Assembly (NCBI GenBank): GCA_035308025.1
Contig: DATGHL010000030.1
Span: forward strand, 1 to 52,945
DNA length: 52,945 nt
Source of the DNA: Candidatus Binataceae bacterium
GTDB lineage: Bacteria > Desulfobacterota > Binatia > Binatales > Binataceae
Direction: 5' to 3'
Part shown: positions 1-9,902 of the stretch, one piece after another
Layout of the letters: the number at the start of each line of letters is the position of its first letter
How positions within the stretch are numbered: position 1 is the first letter of the stretch
The notes under the pieces: model-generated
Databases searched by the model: none
What the model was told of the DNA's origin: nothing
Seen by the model: only the letters and a program-made list of their open reading frames with translations
Made by a program: the position numbers and the translations under genes

Positions 1-670
<670 letters not shown>

Positions 671-1423
671 ATGGCAATGGCATGGCTCGCCTTCTTTGAC
701 AGTATGATTGCGGTAGCGCTCGCGATGGCCGGGATCGCCGCGGCGCATTACTCGCTCACCAAGCCGTTCATCGGCTTTCAGCTATTCGCGGGCGGTCTGC
801 TGTTCGCGCTACTTGCCCTGGTCTTCACGCTCATTGCGCTCGGGATGATGGCGTTCTCGCCAGCGCGACGGACCGCGATGCCGCGGGCGATCACCGGCGG
901 CATCTTGTCGCTCGCAATCCTGGTTCCGGTGGTTTTGGTGATCGTCACGCACCCCTATCCGGCGATCAACGACATCACGACGGACACGAAGAATCCGCCC
1001 GAATTCATCCACGCGCAGGAGTTGCCGGCCAACCAGGGACGCGACCTGAAATATAATGCTGCGGCCTACGCGCCAGTGCAGGAGGCCGCGTCCGCCTACA
1101 AGGATTTAGCGCCGCTCAAGCTGGACGGGTCGCCCGATGACGTCTTCAAAAAGACCGAGATTATTGTCGGCGAGGCGCCGGTCTGGCAGATCACCTACAC
1201 AGACCCGCAGCGGCGGCAACTCGAAGGCGTGGCTACTTCCTGGCTGTTTCGCTTCCAGGATGACTTCGTGATCCAGGTGCGCCCCGCCGACGGTGGCGGC
1301 AGCCTGCTCGAGATGCGCTCGAAGTCGCGCGACGGCAAGGGCGACTTCGGCGCCAACTACAATCGGATCCAAAGCTTCTTCCGCCTGGTGCAGGGTCAAC
1401 CACGCGGCGTCGTCGCCCCGTAG
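671..1423 (+). CDS. DUF1499 family membrane protein
   Basis: A 250-residue protein of unknown biochemical role. The first ~95 residues form about three hydrophobic segments (roughly 8-26, 36-62 and 73-93), so it is an inner-membrane protein. Residues ~105-245 match the DUF1499 pattern, including SWLFRFQDDFVIQVRP and the conserved end ...EMRSKSRDGKGDFGANYNRIQSFF, where family members carry R-S-x-S-R-x-G-x-x-D-F/L-G-x-N. It stands alone between the P-II gene and the convergent G8-domain gene. No clear Shine-Dalgarno sequence precedes the ATG at 671, so the start is taken from the hydrophobic N-terminus. Confidence 0.8.
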   Translation: MAMAWLAFFDSMIAVALAMAGIAAAHYSLTKPFIGFQLFAGGLLFALLALVFTLIALGMMAFSPARRTAMPRAITGGILSLAILVPVVLVIVTHPYPAINDITTDTKNPPEFIHAQELPANQGRDLKYNAAAYAPVQEAASAYKDLAPLKLDGSPDDVFKKTEIIVGEAPVWQITYTDPQRRQLEGVATSWLFRFQDDFVIQVRPADGGGSLLEMRSKSRDGKGDFGANYNRIQSFFRLVQGQPRGVVAP

Positions 1424-1458
1424 CTCCGAATCAGAAACTTGCGGCCGGTTTCCTCTCG

Positions 1459-4400
1459 TCAGCGTGCGCCAGGTGGCGCGCAGAATGCGCCTGCCGGCGG
1501 ATCCATGTAAAAACAGGCGTCCGTAGCGTCCGTGATTCCCTGGAACGGCAGATTCCAACCGGTGTTGTTCGGGTAGCAAGTTGCCGGCGGCGGCGGTATC
1601 GGCGTATCACTAGTGGTGAAGAGCGGCGACAACGTCACGCCGAAGCCGTAGCAGCCGCCCTCGGGGCAATCGACGTCACGAATCGCCGAGCTGCAGATTG
1701 CGCTGTCTTGCGCGGTGCACTCATTGCCGAGGAAAGCCGGCAAGATTCCGCCGCCCGACGACGCCGCGCACTGACATTGATTGCTGGTGTTGCTCGCGTC
1801 CCACTTGCAGAATGAAGCGGGCTGACAATGCGCCTGCTGCGTGTCGCTATATTCGGTCTTGAAGTTCGCGATCGCACTCATGTCCATCGTGACGGTGAGA
1901 ATTCCACTGCTCGGGTCGTAAACCCGGCTCCAACCATCCGGCCACGGATTGGCGCCGTTAGACGAGAAGTTGTAGGCGCCCGGCAGATCGACGCGGGTCA
2001 GAAAAACACTCTTGGTCCGGTCAAACGCGGGATCCTTGCCGACGTACAGCTCGTAAGTCTGCTTGGTGTCCGCCTGGGCGAAGAGCAGGAATACATAATA
2101 GGTCTTGCCCGCTTGGAAGACGTTGAGCAGTCCCGCATTCTGGGCGGCCGCGCTGGGCGTGGTATCGATGTAATAGGTATTGTTGTTGGCGGTCAGCGTA
2201 CTGCGTTGGAATTTGTCCTGACCCATCATGCGGATGAAAGGCGTCGGCAAGGGCTTTTCCTGGCTTTCTTCGGCAGTGAGATTGAGGCGATAAAGCGGCA
2301 CGCCGGAGCAGTTCGGACTACCGCAGTTTGAATTCCATTGATCTTCGCCGGTGCATTTTTTCCCTCCCGCTGCGCAGTCCGGAAACACCACGCTGCTGAC
2401 ATAACTGTAGGGGCTGGTTTTCGCGGTACCGGGATAATTGGTCGGATCAGCGGCCCGCTCCGGCGTCACCCCGACATCAGAGAGACACTCGGCGGTCGAG
2501 ACGGGCGCGTTGAAGAAAGGATCTTCGTTCACCGAGATAGTATCGACGAGCCCGGTCAGGCTGCCATCGTCGTCGTTCAGCTCGGTCTGGCGATCGACAT
2601 CGGTGAAGCCGGTGAACATGCCGTCGTTCCAGGTGCAATAGCGCTGCTTCACCTGGTCGGGATCAGTCTGGAACCGTCCGGTCGTCTTGAACAGCGGCTC
2701 GATTACGAAGTGGCGGATGCCGACATTGTCGAAGAACAGATTCTTCGAATGAAAGGCCGGGGGATAGTAGAAGCCGTTGGGCTGCTTCCATGCGATCGCG
2801 GCGTTGGGCAAATAGCAAGTCTTGGTATTGGGGTCATAGGGCATCCCGAGGATTCCGCCGGCGGACCATGCACTCTGAAAGCAGGTGTTGGCAGGTGCGC
2901 TCATGTTCGGCTGGCAGTCGGTGATATTGGTTGGGGTGATATCGAGATAGGCATTGGCGTCCTCGTAGGACGGCCCGTCGTAAATATTGAACAGACGTTG
3001 ATTGTCGCCGAAGTTGCTCAGTGGCACGCTGAGCTCGTCGTCGGCGGAGAGACAATAATTACCCGGCGACGCGCCGTTCGTCGCCGTCGCACACTTGAGC
3101 CCGCTGGCCTTGCTGAAGGCGCCGCCATTAGTCGTGTATTGGTTGTTCGGCCCGTTCTGGGTCGTGCCGACGAAGGCGTTCTTGCGCGCGAGCGCCCAAT
3201 GGCCCGGAATAACGTCGGAGCGGGTGTAGCCGCCACCGGTCACGAAGGTGATGCCGCCGTTCTGCACGTCCGACAACACACTATTTAGAAATAGATACCA
3301 TTGCGGGCGCAGCCAAACCGCCGCGAAGTTCGTCTCCGTCCAATGAAACGCCGAAGTGTACTGGTCGAGCGCGGTAATGACGCAGTTGCCCTCGCTGCCG
3401 TCGGCGCAGACCGGTTGTTTGCTGCAATCGCCGCTCGCAGGACATTTCGTCGGGAAGCGACCGCCGCCGCCCACCTGGGGATAGAAATTTTTCGCGTTGA
3501 AACCGTTCTCGTCGGGCGTGGTCGAATTGGCCGAGGGCGCAAGGTCGTTCTTGACCGGATTGAGTACTGGGAAGATCGGATTCGCCTGATTCGGCCCGAC
3601 CTGCACCCCGAAGCAGGCGCTGGTATTAGCGACCGTGTTAAAGGAGTTCATCGCCGAGCTGCAGTAGTTGCCGAGAAACTCCTGCAGCGGCGAAGTGCCT
3701 GCGCGGCCGGCATCCGATTGCTCGGAGGCGTAGGAATCCCAGATCATCGTCGATGACACGCCACTGTTGATGCCCGGTAGCAGCCAATAGCAGATGCCGC
3801 AGGTACCTGCGCCCGCGGCCATGTTGTATTCGAAGTCGTTCCAGCCGTTCATGATCCAGAAATCCGTCGGATGGTCCCAGTCTGAATGATAGGGCACGAC
3901 GTCGTCGGCCGGCCCGAGCTGTTTGGGTGGCGGACCCGGCAGGATCGGATAGTCGGGGGCGGCGAGGATGCCGGGGACGCTGCGCGGGTTGACCATCGCG
4001 TCGTCAACCGCGCCGCGCGCCAGCACTCCTAGATTCGAATAGAACTTATTGTCCGTCTCAGTGCCATCCTCGAGATAGTAACCATGCCCGACCGAGAGAT
4101 AGCCGACGTTGCGCTGCAGCAAGACGTTCTGCGTCGCATGCAGCACGTACCAACGGGTCATCGACTCGTTGATCGACGAGTCCTTCACGTATGTATTGGG
4201 CGGGGCCTTGCGCGAGATATGAAAATGCACCGGATAATGGCCGAGCTTGCCGCCCTGTCCGAGCCGCGCGAACTCCACGCCCTGCACTTGCAGATTGAGA
4301 AAACCCTCGCGGAAGATCGTATGGCCGCCGAAGAAATTGCCCGGTTGGGCCGGGAAGCTGGTGTCGCCGAAATTGTTCGCCGACTCGATCACGATACTGC

Positions 4401-5517
4401 GCGAGAGCAGTGCGACTGCGGCGCGGGTCTCGGCGGCGCCCAGCGGATCGCCGTTGGGCAGCGTCGGACCCATCCCGGCAGGAATTTTCAGCGGATAGCG
4501 CACGCCATTATGCGGCCACTTGAGCACAGCGCCGGCCGCGATGTCGGTGGTTATCTGCGAAACATTCTTGCCGGTTTTGGGGTCGGTGACGGTCGTGTTG
4601 GTTGCGATCGTGAGCTGCTCGGCGTGACCCGGCAGATAATCCGTGCTCGAGATCGCAATCTCGTCCCCAGCCTGCCAGTCGACCACGCGATCGAGCATGA
4701 AGGTCGAGGGCGCCGGCGCGCTCGCCGGCGGCGGAGCCAACACCGTGTTGAGGCGCGCCCAACTGGCGCCGGACTTCGATGGATCCTGATTGATGGCGGC
4801 ATCGTAACTGGCGCCCTTGGCCCCGAACAATTGCAGCGTCCCGCCATACGAAAGCGCCAGCACCTTATAGCCAAAGAAGCCCTGTTGCTTTGTCGTCGGA
4901 TCGGCGCCGTCGTCGTAGGGGAGCGGAGTATAATTGTAAAAGTAGTCGGTAACGCCATTGCTCATCGTGACCGGCGACGTCGGATTCTGATTGTTGGGAT
5001 TCCAGATCGAGTTCGGAATGCCGCACTGCGAATCAGTCTTGCAGAGAATGCCCAGCCCATGGCGTCGATCGGCGGCCTCAGGTCCGTAAAGGTGAATGTC
5101 CAAAACGTGCGAATTGGTACCGGCGGCGTTGCGCCCGAGAGTGCCGAGCGGCGTAATCGTGCCCGTGGCAGCGTTGATGTCGCCGGCTTGGAGGGTGCCG
5201 CTGTTCTCAATCAGGATCGACTTCGCCCAAAAATCGACCGGCGCGTCCGGGAACTTCAAGGTCCCGCCGTTGTAGATGTTGACGTTCCCGAGATGGTGCA
5301 TCCCGGTTAACACATTGCAAACGCCGCCGGTGACCTCAAGATCCTCGCCGCTGCCGCCCGGCGGCAAATCCTGACCGGTCGCGCTGCCGCAAGTCGGGGT
5401 GGTCGCAGCAAAATGGCTGGCCGCGGTCTGTCGGACCATCGCGACCACCATAATTACGACTGCGGCGAGGCGCAGCAAATTCTTAATCCAATGGTTTAAT
5501 TTTGACTGCGCGCTCAT
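1459..5517 (-). CDS. Large secreted G8-domain / parallel beta-helix protein (CEMIP/TMEM2-like)
   Basis: A 1352-residue exported protein. An N-terminal signal peptide (hydrophobic ~12-34) is followed by a G8-type region: IYNGGTLKF near 81-89 and DWQAGDEIAISSTDY at 280-294, the tryptophan-glycine-aspartate pattern of G8 domains. Residues ~395-560 look like the right-handed beta-helix of CEMIP/TMEM2/fibrocystin-L: HYPVHFHI (427-434), LHATQNVLLQRNVGY, then GHGYYLEDGTE (477-487). In animals these domains belong to cell-surface hyaluronan-depolymerising proteins; here the substrate is unknown. The C-terminal half is rich in Cys, Asn and Gly and not recognised. The gene stands alone downstream of the pigment operon, separated by about 200 bases. 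The function of bacterial members is an inference. Confidence 0.75.
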   Translation of the reverse strand: MSAQSKLNHWIKNLLRLAAVVIMVVAMVRQTAASHFAATTPTCGSATGQDLPPGGSGEDLEVTGGVCNVLTGMHHLGNVNIYNGGTLKFPDAPVDFWAKSILIENSGTLQAGDINAATGTITPLGTLGRNAAGTNSHVLDIHLYGPEAADRRHGLGILCKTDSQCGIPNSIWNPNNQNPTSPVTMSNGVTDYFYNYTPLPYDDGADPTTKQQGFFGYKVLALSYGGTLQLFGAKGASYDAAINQDPSKSGASWARLNTVLAPPPASAPAPSTFMLDRVVDWQAGDEIAISSTDYLPGHAEQLTIATNTTVTDPKTGKNVSQITTDIAAGAVLKWPHNGVRYPLKIPAGMGPTLPNGDPLGAAETRAAVALLSRSIVIESANNFGDTSFPAQPGNFFGGHTIFREGFLNLQVQGVEFARLGQGGKLGHYPVHFHISRKAPPNTYVKDSSINESMTRWYVLHATQNVLLQRNVGYLSVGHGYYLEDGTETDNKFYSNLGVLARGAVDDAMVNPRSVPGILAAPDYPILPGPPPKQLGPADDVVPYHSDWDHPTDFWIMNGWNDFEYNMAAGAGTCGICYWLLPGINSGVSSTMIWDSYASEQSDAGRAGTSPLQEFLGNYCSSAMNSFNTVANTSACFGVQVGPNQANPIFPVLNPVKNDLAPSANSTTPDENGFNAKNFYPQVGGGGRFPTKCPASGDCSKQPVCADGSEGNCVITALDQYTSAFHWTETNFAAVWLRPQWYLFLNSVLSDVQNGGITFVTGGGYTRSDVIPGHWALARKNAFVGTTQNGPNNQYTTNGGAFSKASGLKCATATNGASPGNYCLSADDELSVPLSNFGDNQRLFNIYDGPSYEDANAYLDITPTNITDCQPNMSAPANTCFQSAWSAGGILGMPYDPNTKTCYLPNAAIAWKQPNGFYYPPAFHSKNLFFDNVGIRHFVIEPLFKTTGRFQTDPDQVKQRYCTWNDGMFTGFTDVDRQTELNDDDGSLTGLVDTISVNEDPFFNAPVSTAECLSDVGVTPERAADPTNYPGTAKTSPYSYVSSVVFPDCAAGGKKCTGEDQWNSNCGSPNCSGVPLYRLNLTAEESQEKPLPTPFIRMMGQDKFQRSTLTANNNTYYIDTTPSAAAQNAGLLNVFQAGKTYYVFLLFAQADTKQTYELYVGKDPAFDRTKSVFLTRVDLPGAYNFSSNGANPWPDGWSRVYDPSSGILTVTMDMSAIANFKTEYSDTQQAHCQPASFCKWDASNTSNQCQCAASSGGGILPAFLGNECTAQDSAICSSAIRDVDCPEGGCYGFGVTLSPLFTTSDTPIPPPPATCYPNNTGWNLPFQGITDATDACFYMDPPAGAFCAPPGAR

Positions 5518-5661
5518 CGTGCTGTCCCTCGCCTAGTCCCTTGACCTTAGTCTTTGCTTGTCCTCATAGCACAATTCTAAGGCAGAGTTTAATTGCGACC
5601 CACGCCGCCAATCAGCTTCGACTTATTTGGTGTTATGCGCGCGAGAACATTATCGAGCGAC

Positions 5662-5682
5662 CGACGGGTCGTCGACGGGTCG
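5662..5682. repeat. 10-bp tandem direct repeat upstream of the G8-domain gene
   Basis: CGACGGGTCG occurs twice with an 11-bp period (5662-5671 and 5673-5682), about 145 bases upstream of the G8 gene start at 5517 and just after the end of the pigment operon. One helical turn of spacing suits a regulator binding two adjacent sites, but it could also be chance in GC-rich DNA. Confidence 0.35.
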
Positions 5683-5719
5683 ATACAACTTCGGATGGAT
5701 CGCGTGTGAGAGTCGCCCG

Positions 5720-6946
5720 CTAGAGTTTCCTGAAAATCAGCGAGGTGTTGATTCCGCCGAAAGCGAAGTTATTCGACATCAGATATTCGATGTCGCGGCG
5801 GCATCCTGCGCCAACCACATAGTCGAGCGCGGCGCAGCGCTCGTCAACGTTAACCAGGTTCGCGGTGGGCGCGAACCATCCATCCTTCATCATTTCGATT
5901 CCGAGCCAGGCCTCGAGGCTCCCGCAGGCCCCCAGCGAGTGTCCGAAGTAGCTCTTCAACGCGTGGATCGGGATGCGTCCGCCGAGGACGTCAAAGGTTG
6001 CGCGGCTTTCAGCGATATCGCCCCATTCGGTCGCGGTGCCGTGACCATTCACAAAGCCGATAGCTTCGGGTTTGAGGTCCGCGGCTTCGAGGGCGAGGCG
6101 CAACGCCGCGGCCATGGTAATCGCCGACGGCTGGGTGACGTGGTTGCCGTCGGAGTTGGTGCCAAAGCCCGCGACTTCGGCATGGATGCGAGCGCCCCGC
6201 GCTGCGGCATGTTCGAACTCCTCGAGCACCAGTGTCGCTGCGGCTTCGCCGATCACCAGCCCATCGCGATCGCGATCGAACGGCTGAGGGGTGGTTTCGG
6301 GCGCGTCGTTGCGCGTGCTGGTCGCGAAGAGGGTGTCGAAGACCGCAGCGCCGAGGACGCTGAGCTCGTCTGCCCCGCCAACTATCATCATATCCTGCAT
6401 GCCATAGCGGATCGCCTCGGCGCCGTAGCCAATCGCCTGGCTGCCCGAGGTGCAACCGCTCGAGGTGGGCATTATGCGTCCGCTGATGCCGAAAAAGAGT
6501 CCGATGTTGATTGCGGCGGTCTGACTCATCAACTGCAAATAGTTCGTGCCGGTCAGATTGTTGGAGCTGCCGTTCATCATCAATTCCGCGAAGCCGCGGA
6601 GCGCCTCCGGGCTGCCGAACGACGAGCCATAGGCGATACCAGCGCGCCCCTGCCTTAGCGACGGATCGCCGGCGAGTCCGGCATCAGCGACTGCGCGTTC
6701 GGTAGCATACACCGCCATGCGCGACACCGGACCCATCGTGCGCAACTGCTTGCGATCGTAGCGGCGGGAGACGTCGAAACCATCGATCGGCGCAGCGAGG
6801 CGTGTATGCAGATTTTGAAAGCGATCCCATTCGGGCATGCGCCGCACCGCGGTCTTCCCAGTGGTGAAGCTTGCACGGATCGCCGGCCAATCCTCACCCA
6901 GCGCGGTCACGCCGCCCATCCCGGTGACAACTACCCGCCGCCTCAT
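5720..6946 (-). CDS. apeR: Ketosynthase ApeR (FabF-like)
   Basis: Beta-ketoacyl-ACP synthase of 408 residues, last gene of the aryl polyene operon. It condenses acyl groups with malonyl-ACP. Catalytic residues are present: Cys165 in TSSGCTSGS, His302 in NGHGTATEWGD, and Lys331/His336 in KSYFGHSLG. The motif at the active cysteine (SGCTSGS) differs slightly from the usual ACSSGS. In characterised APE systems ApeR is a homodimeric KS distinct from the ApeO:ApeC pair and is thought to serve in starting or priming steps. Its start overlaps the end of the ketoreductase gene by 4 bases (ATGA), indicating translational coupling. Confidence 0.9.
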   Translation of the reverse strand: MRRRVVVTGMGGVTALGEDWPAIRASFTTGKTAVRRMPEWDRFQNLHTRLAAPIDGFDVSRRYDRKQLRTMGPVSRMAVYATERAVADAGLAGDPSLRQGRAGIAYGSSFGSPEALRGFAELMMNGSSNNLTGTNYLQLMSQTAAINIGLFFGISGRIMPTSSGCTSGSQAIGYGAEAIRYGMQDMMIVGGADELSVLGAAVFDTLFATSTRNDAPETTPQPFDRDRDGLVIGEAAATLVLEEFEHAAARGARIHAEVAGFGTNSDGNHVTQPSAITMAAALRLALEAADLKPEAIGFVNGHGTATEWGDIAESRATFDVLGGRIPIHALKSYFGHSLGACGSLEAWLGIEMMKDGWFAPTANLVNVDERCAALDYVVGAGCRRDIEYLMSNNFAFGGINTSLIFRKL

Positions 6947-7668
6947 GCCATTCCGCCGTTGACCGAGATCACCTGGCGCGTAACGTAGCTCGCGTCATCC
7001 GAGCAGAGAAAACTCACTGCGGCGGCCACTTCTTCGGGCCGGCCGACGCGGCGCATCGGTATTGCTCCGAGCACTTCATCGAGCGGTGCGCCCTCAAGCA
7101 TCTGCGTTTCGATCAGGCCGGGGGCGACGCAATTGACGGTGATGTTGCGCTTCGCCAACTCGATCGCGAGCGCCTTGGTGGCGCCGATTATGCCGGCTTT
7201 GGCCGCGCTGTAATTGACCTGACCACGATTTCCCATGATGCCGGAAACCGACGCAATCGATACTATGCGGCCGCCGCGCCGCGCCGATACCATCGGCATC
7301 ACGATCGGGCGCAGGACGTTGTAAAAACCGCCCAGGTCAGTATCGACGACACTGTCCCAATCCTCATCTTCGAGGGCCGGGAAGGCGTTGTCGCGCGCGA
7401 TACCCGCATTGAGGACCACGCCGTAGTAAGCGCCATGTTCAGCGATGTCGGCTTCGATCTGTTCGCGACACTCCCGTCGATCGGCAAGGTCGAAGTGCAT
7501 GATTCTGCCAATCCCGCCATTCTCGCAGATGCCTTTTAGGGTCTGCTCCGCGCCTTCACGATCGCGGTGGTAATGCACAATCACAGTAAAGGCTTCACGG
7601 GCGAGGCGCTGCGCGATCGCGCGCCCAATCCCCTTGCTCGATCCGGTAACGAGGATGCTTCGACTCAT
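6943..7668 (-). CDS. apeQ: 3-ketoacyl-ACP reductase ApeQ (FabG-like SDR)
   Basis: A 241-residue classical short-chain dehydrogenase that reduces the beta-keto group during polyene chain growth with NADPH. The Rossmann motif TGSSKGIG sits at 8-15, NAG at 87-89, and the catalytic set Ser (IASVS, ~140-142), Tyr153 and Lys157 (NYSAAK). The ending VISVNGGMA is typical of FabG proteins. It sits between ApeP and ApeR and overlaps both by 4 bases, matching the P-Q-R order of known aryl polyene clusters. A general fatty-acid FabG is the only real alternative, and context argues against it. Confidence 0.92.
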   Translation of the reverse strand: MSRSILVTGSSKGIGRAIAQRLAREAFTVIVHYHRDREGAEQTLKGICENGGIGRIMHFDLADRRECREQIEADIAEHGAYYGVVLNAGIARDNAFPALEDEDWDSVVDTDLGGFYNVLRPIVMPMVSARRGGRIVSIASVSGIMGNRGQVNYSAAKAGIIGATKALAIELAKRNITVNCVAPGLIETQMLEGAPLDEVLGAIPMRRVGRPEEVAAAVSFLCSDDASYVTRQVISVNGGMA

Positions 7669-8123
7669 CCTTCGCCTGTCCTCATCGAGGCCAACGAATC
7701 GCCATCTGGCTGATAAACGCTGAGCCGCGCATCAGCCGCGAGCTGGCCATTAATCTCGACGTTGCAATCGAAAACCGCCATCTGCTCATCCAGAAAAACG
7801 ATCGATGCCGAAATCAGTAGCTGATCGCCGAGGCGGAACCACGGTCTCAGCACACGGCACTCTCGCGCGCCGATCAAGAAGCCAATTTTGACCGGCTCGC
7901 CGGCCTCGAGGGCAGTGATCCCGGCGTAAGCCGCGCAGGCTTGCGCCATGTATTCAATCGCAATATGACCCGGTACGCCTTGCGGGGTGAGAAACAAGCT
8001 CGATTCGTCGACTGTAGCGCGTGCGACGAGGTGGCCTTCCTGATAGCCGACGACCCGCTCGAGCAGGAGCATCGGCGGCCGATGCATCAGCAAAGCTTCG
8101 ATCGCATAGGGACACTCGCGCAT
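7665..8123 (-). CDS. apeP: Dehydratase subunit ApeP (hotdog fold)
   Basis: Hotdog-fold protein of 152 residues that helps remove water from 3-hydroxyacyl-ACP to make the trans double bonds. I start it at the ATG at 8123 (MRECPYAIEALL); a longer frame reaches 8216 but would run far into the ApeO gene. It carries LMHRPPMLLL and GVPGHIAIEYMAQ with Glu57, equivalent to the acidic catalytic residue of FabZ, while the FabZ catalytic histidine (HFPG) is absent. The partner ApeI has the histidine instead, so the two probably form one split active site. ApeI:ApeP heteromers are known from studied APE systems. Confidence 0.88.
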   Translation of the reverse strand: MRECPYAIEALLMHRPPMLLLERVVGYQEGHLVARATVDESSLFLTPQGVPGHIAIEYMAQACAAYAGITALEAGEPVKIGFLIGARECRVLRPWFRLGDQLLISASIVFLDEQMAVFDCNVEINGQLAADARLSVYQPDGDSLASMRTGEG

Positions 8124-8127
8124 CGCT

Positions 8128-9315
8128 TCACCAACCTCGTCCCAGCACGAGGCTCGCATTGCTGCCGCCAAAAGCAAATGAATTGCTGAGCGCGGCGCGC
8201 CGCGTTGAATGTCCAAGATGAAACTGTGGCGGGACCAGATTAAGCCGGGGTATTGCCGGGTCGATCTCGCCGTCCCAGACGTGTGGCGGTACGCAACCGC
8301 TCGCGAAGCCCGCGTCGAGCATCAGCCACAGGAAGGCGGCCTCGTTTGCACCGGCGGCGCCCAGCAGGTGACCGGTTATCGATTTGGTTGAGCTGCACGG
8401 CGTTCGCTCGCTGAAGATTCGGTTGATCGCGCGCGCCTCCATCGCGTCGTTGAGTGCGGTCGCGGTGCCATGCAAATTGATGTAATCGATCTGCTCGGGC
8501 CGCAGATGGGCAGCTTCAAGCGCACGGGTCATCGCGAGCGCGGCGCCCTCGCCCTCAGGATGAGGGGAGCTGACATGGTAGGCATCCGAGCTTTCGCCCA
8601 CGCCGAGCAGCGATACCGCAGATTCCTCGGTCGTCATCAAAAACACCGCGGCGCCTTCGCCGATATTGATGCCGTCACGGTTGCGGCTGAAGGGATTACA
8701 ATAATCTTTGGCCAGCAGTTCAAGCGAATCGAAGCCGCCGAGCGTCATGCGGCAGAGCGTGTCGGCGCCGCCAACTACCGCGGCGTCGCACAGTCCGGCT
8801 GCGATCAAGCGCTGCGCCGAGGCGAAGACTTTCGCGCTCGACGAACAGGCGGTCGCGACGGTATAGGCCGGGCCGCTGAGCTCGAGATAGGCGGCGACGC
8901 AGCCGGCGAGATTACCAATCTCCTGACGGCTGTAGCGGAATTCTTCCGGCCACTCGCCTTTCGTAATGCGCTGGAGAAGGGCAGCTTCCCCGTCGGCAAT
9001 TCCCGAGGTGCTGGTGCCCATCACCACTGCCACGCGATGGGGGCCGACGCGCGCGGCGATGGCTCTAATGTCATTTTCGATCTGACCAATGGCTGCCAGG
9101 GCGAGGCGATTGTTGCGGCAATCAAGCGGCGCGAGTCGCGCCGGCAATTCGGGTAGCGGCCCCGATACTACTCCTACGCGAACCGATCGATCAGGGAGCA
9201 ACTCGTTGCGACTAATCAGGCCTGTGCGCGACCCTGCGAAAAGATTGCGGGCGACCTCGTGCTTGCTGCGACCGAGCGGATTGATCACTCCGAGCGCGTT
9301 CAGATGGAGCTTCAT
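8128..9315 (-). CDS. apeO: Ketosynthase ApeO
   Basis: Beta-ketoacyl-ACP synthase of 395 residues responsible for polyene elongation. Active-site Cys157 lies in TACSSSAK, His282 in LHGTATALND, and Lys311/His316 in TKSITGHLLGAAG. In characterised clusters ApeO pairs with the chain-length-factor-like ApeC, whose counterpart is the first gene of this operon. The stop codon lies 4 bases before the ApeP start, and the 5' end overlaps the lipoprotein gene ApeN by 4 bases. The N-terminus (MKLHLNALGVINPLG) aligns with the normal KS start, so the annotated start is secure. Confidence 0.92.
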   Translation of the reverse strand: MKLHLNALGVINPLGRSKHEVARNLFAGSRTGLISRNELLPDRSVRVGVVSGPLPELPARLAPLDCRNNRLALAAIGQIENDIRAIAARVGPHRVAVVMGTSTSGIADGEAALLQRITKGEWPEEFRYSRQEIGNLAGCVAAYLELSGPAYTVATACSSSAKVFASAQRLIAAGLCDAAVVGGADTLCRMTLGGFDSLELLAKDYCNPFSRNRDGINIGEGAAVFLMTTEESAVSLLGVGESSDAYHVSSPHPEGEGAALAMTRALEAAHLRPEQIDYINLHGTATALNDAMEARAINRIFSERTPCSSTKSITGHLLGAAGANEAAFLWLMLDAGFASGCVPPHVWDGEIDPAIPRLNLVPPQFHLGHSTRRAALSNSFAFGGSNASLVLGRGW

Positions 9316-9902
9316 GGTCCGGTCACCGCCGACTGCAGATCGAGCTCATAACCGTATTCGAGATTGTGCAGATGCGCGAGTTTTGTCCAGGTGTTTTCAT
9401 GCGGCGCTTCATAGGTGACCTGCACCACGACACGGCCGTCGAGGATGATCGTGCGCCCGCTCTGATCGTCATCCAACGAGGCGGAGCTGCCCGCCAAAGC
9501 GCGGCGAACCGCCGGTGCGGGCCAATAGACGATCGCGAGATCGGCGAGAATGTTTCCGGGGCGGAGCGCCGCGGGCGCCGTCGGCGCCGCCGCGAAAGTG
9601 AGCGCCTCATCGGTTGCAGTGATAGTGAGTGCGCGGCCGCCAAGCGGATCGAGCGCAATCATGGTGATTTTTTCGGGCGATACACTGACGTAGGCCTGGA
9701 ACACCTGCACCTGATCGTGGAAATGGGCGGTGATGAGTTGCGTGGCCTCGACCGAATAGCCGAGTTCGCGGCCGGTGGGCATGGCGAATTCGAGTCCTGG
9801 TGCGATTGTGACGTTAGTGCGACTCGCGGGCTTATGGGTGGCGCACGCCGCGAGGGAGATTGTGAGAACGATCAACAATAACCGCGCGGGCGTCGTGCTC
9901 AT
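9312..9902 (-). CDS. apeN: Outer-membrane lipoprotein ApeN (DUF3261-like)
   Basis: A 196-residue lipoprotein with a clear signal and lipobox (SLAAC, Cys20), so it should be lipidated and held in a membrane, probably the outer one. The body resembles the DUF3261 proteins found between the MMPL exporter and the KS gene of aryl polyene clusters. It presumably helps deliver or insert the pigment lipid into the outer membrane together with ApeL and ApeM. It overlaps both neighbours by 4 bases. No enzymatic motif is visible. Assignment rests on lipobox, size and gene order. Confidence 0.8.
   Translation of the reverse strand: MSTTPARLLLIVLTISLAACATHKPASRTNVTIAPGLEFAMPTGRELGYSVEATQLITAHFHDQVQVFQAYVSVSPEKITMIALDPLGGRALTITATDEALTFAAAPTAPAALRPGNILADLAIVYWPAPAVRRALAGSSASLDDDQSGRTIILDGRVVVQVTYEAPHENTWTKLAHLHNLEYGYELDLQSAVTGP

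Noticed and set aside
4084..5310. 408-codon plus-strand frame, with others at 2338-3288 and 1828-2331
   Set aside because: They lie antisense within the G8-domain gene; the products are Arg-rich with no domain pattern, as expected for the complement of GC-rich coding DNA.
5627..6658. 343-codon plus-strand frame
   Set aside because: Antisense to apeR, which has all catalytic motifs.
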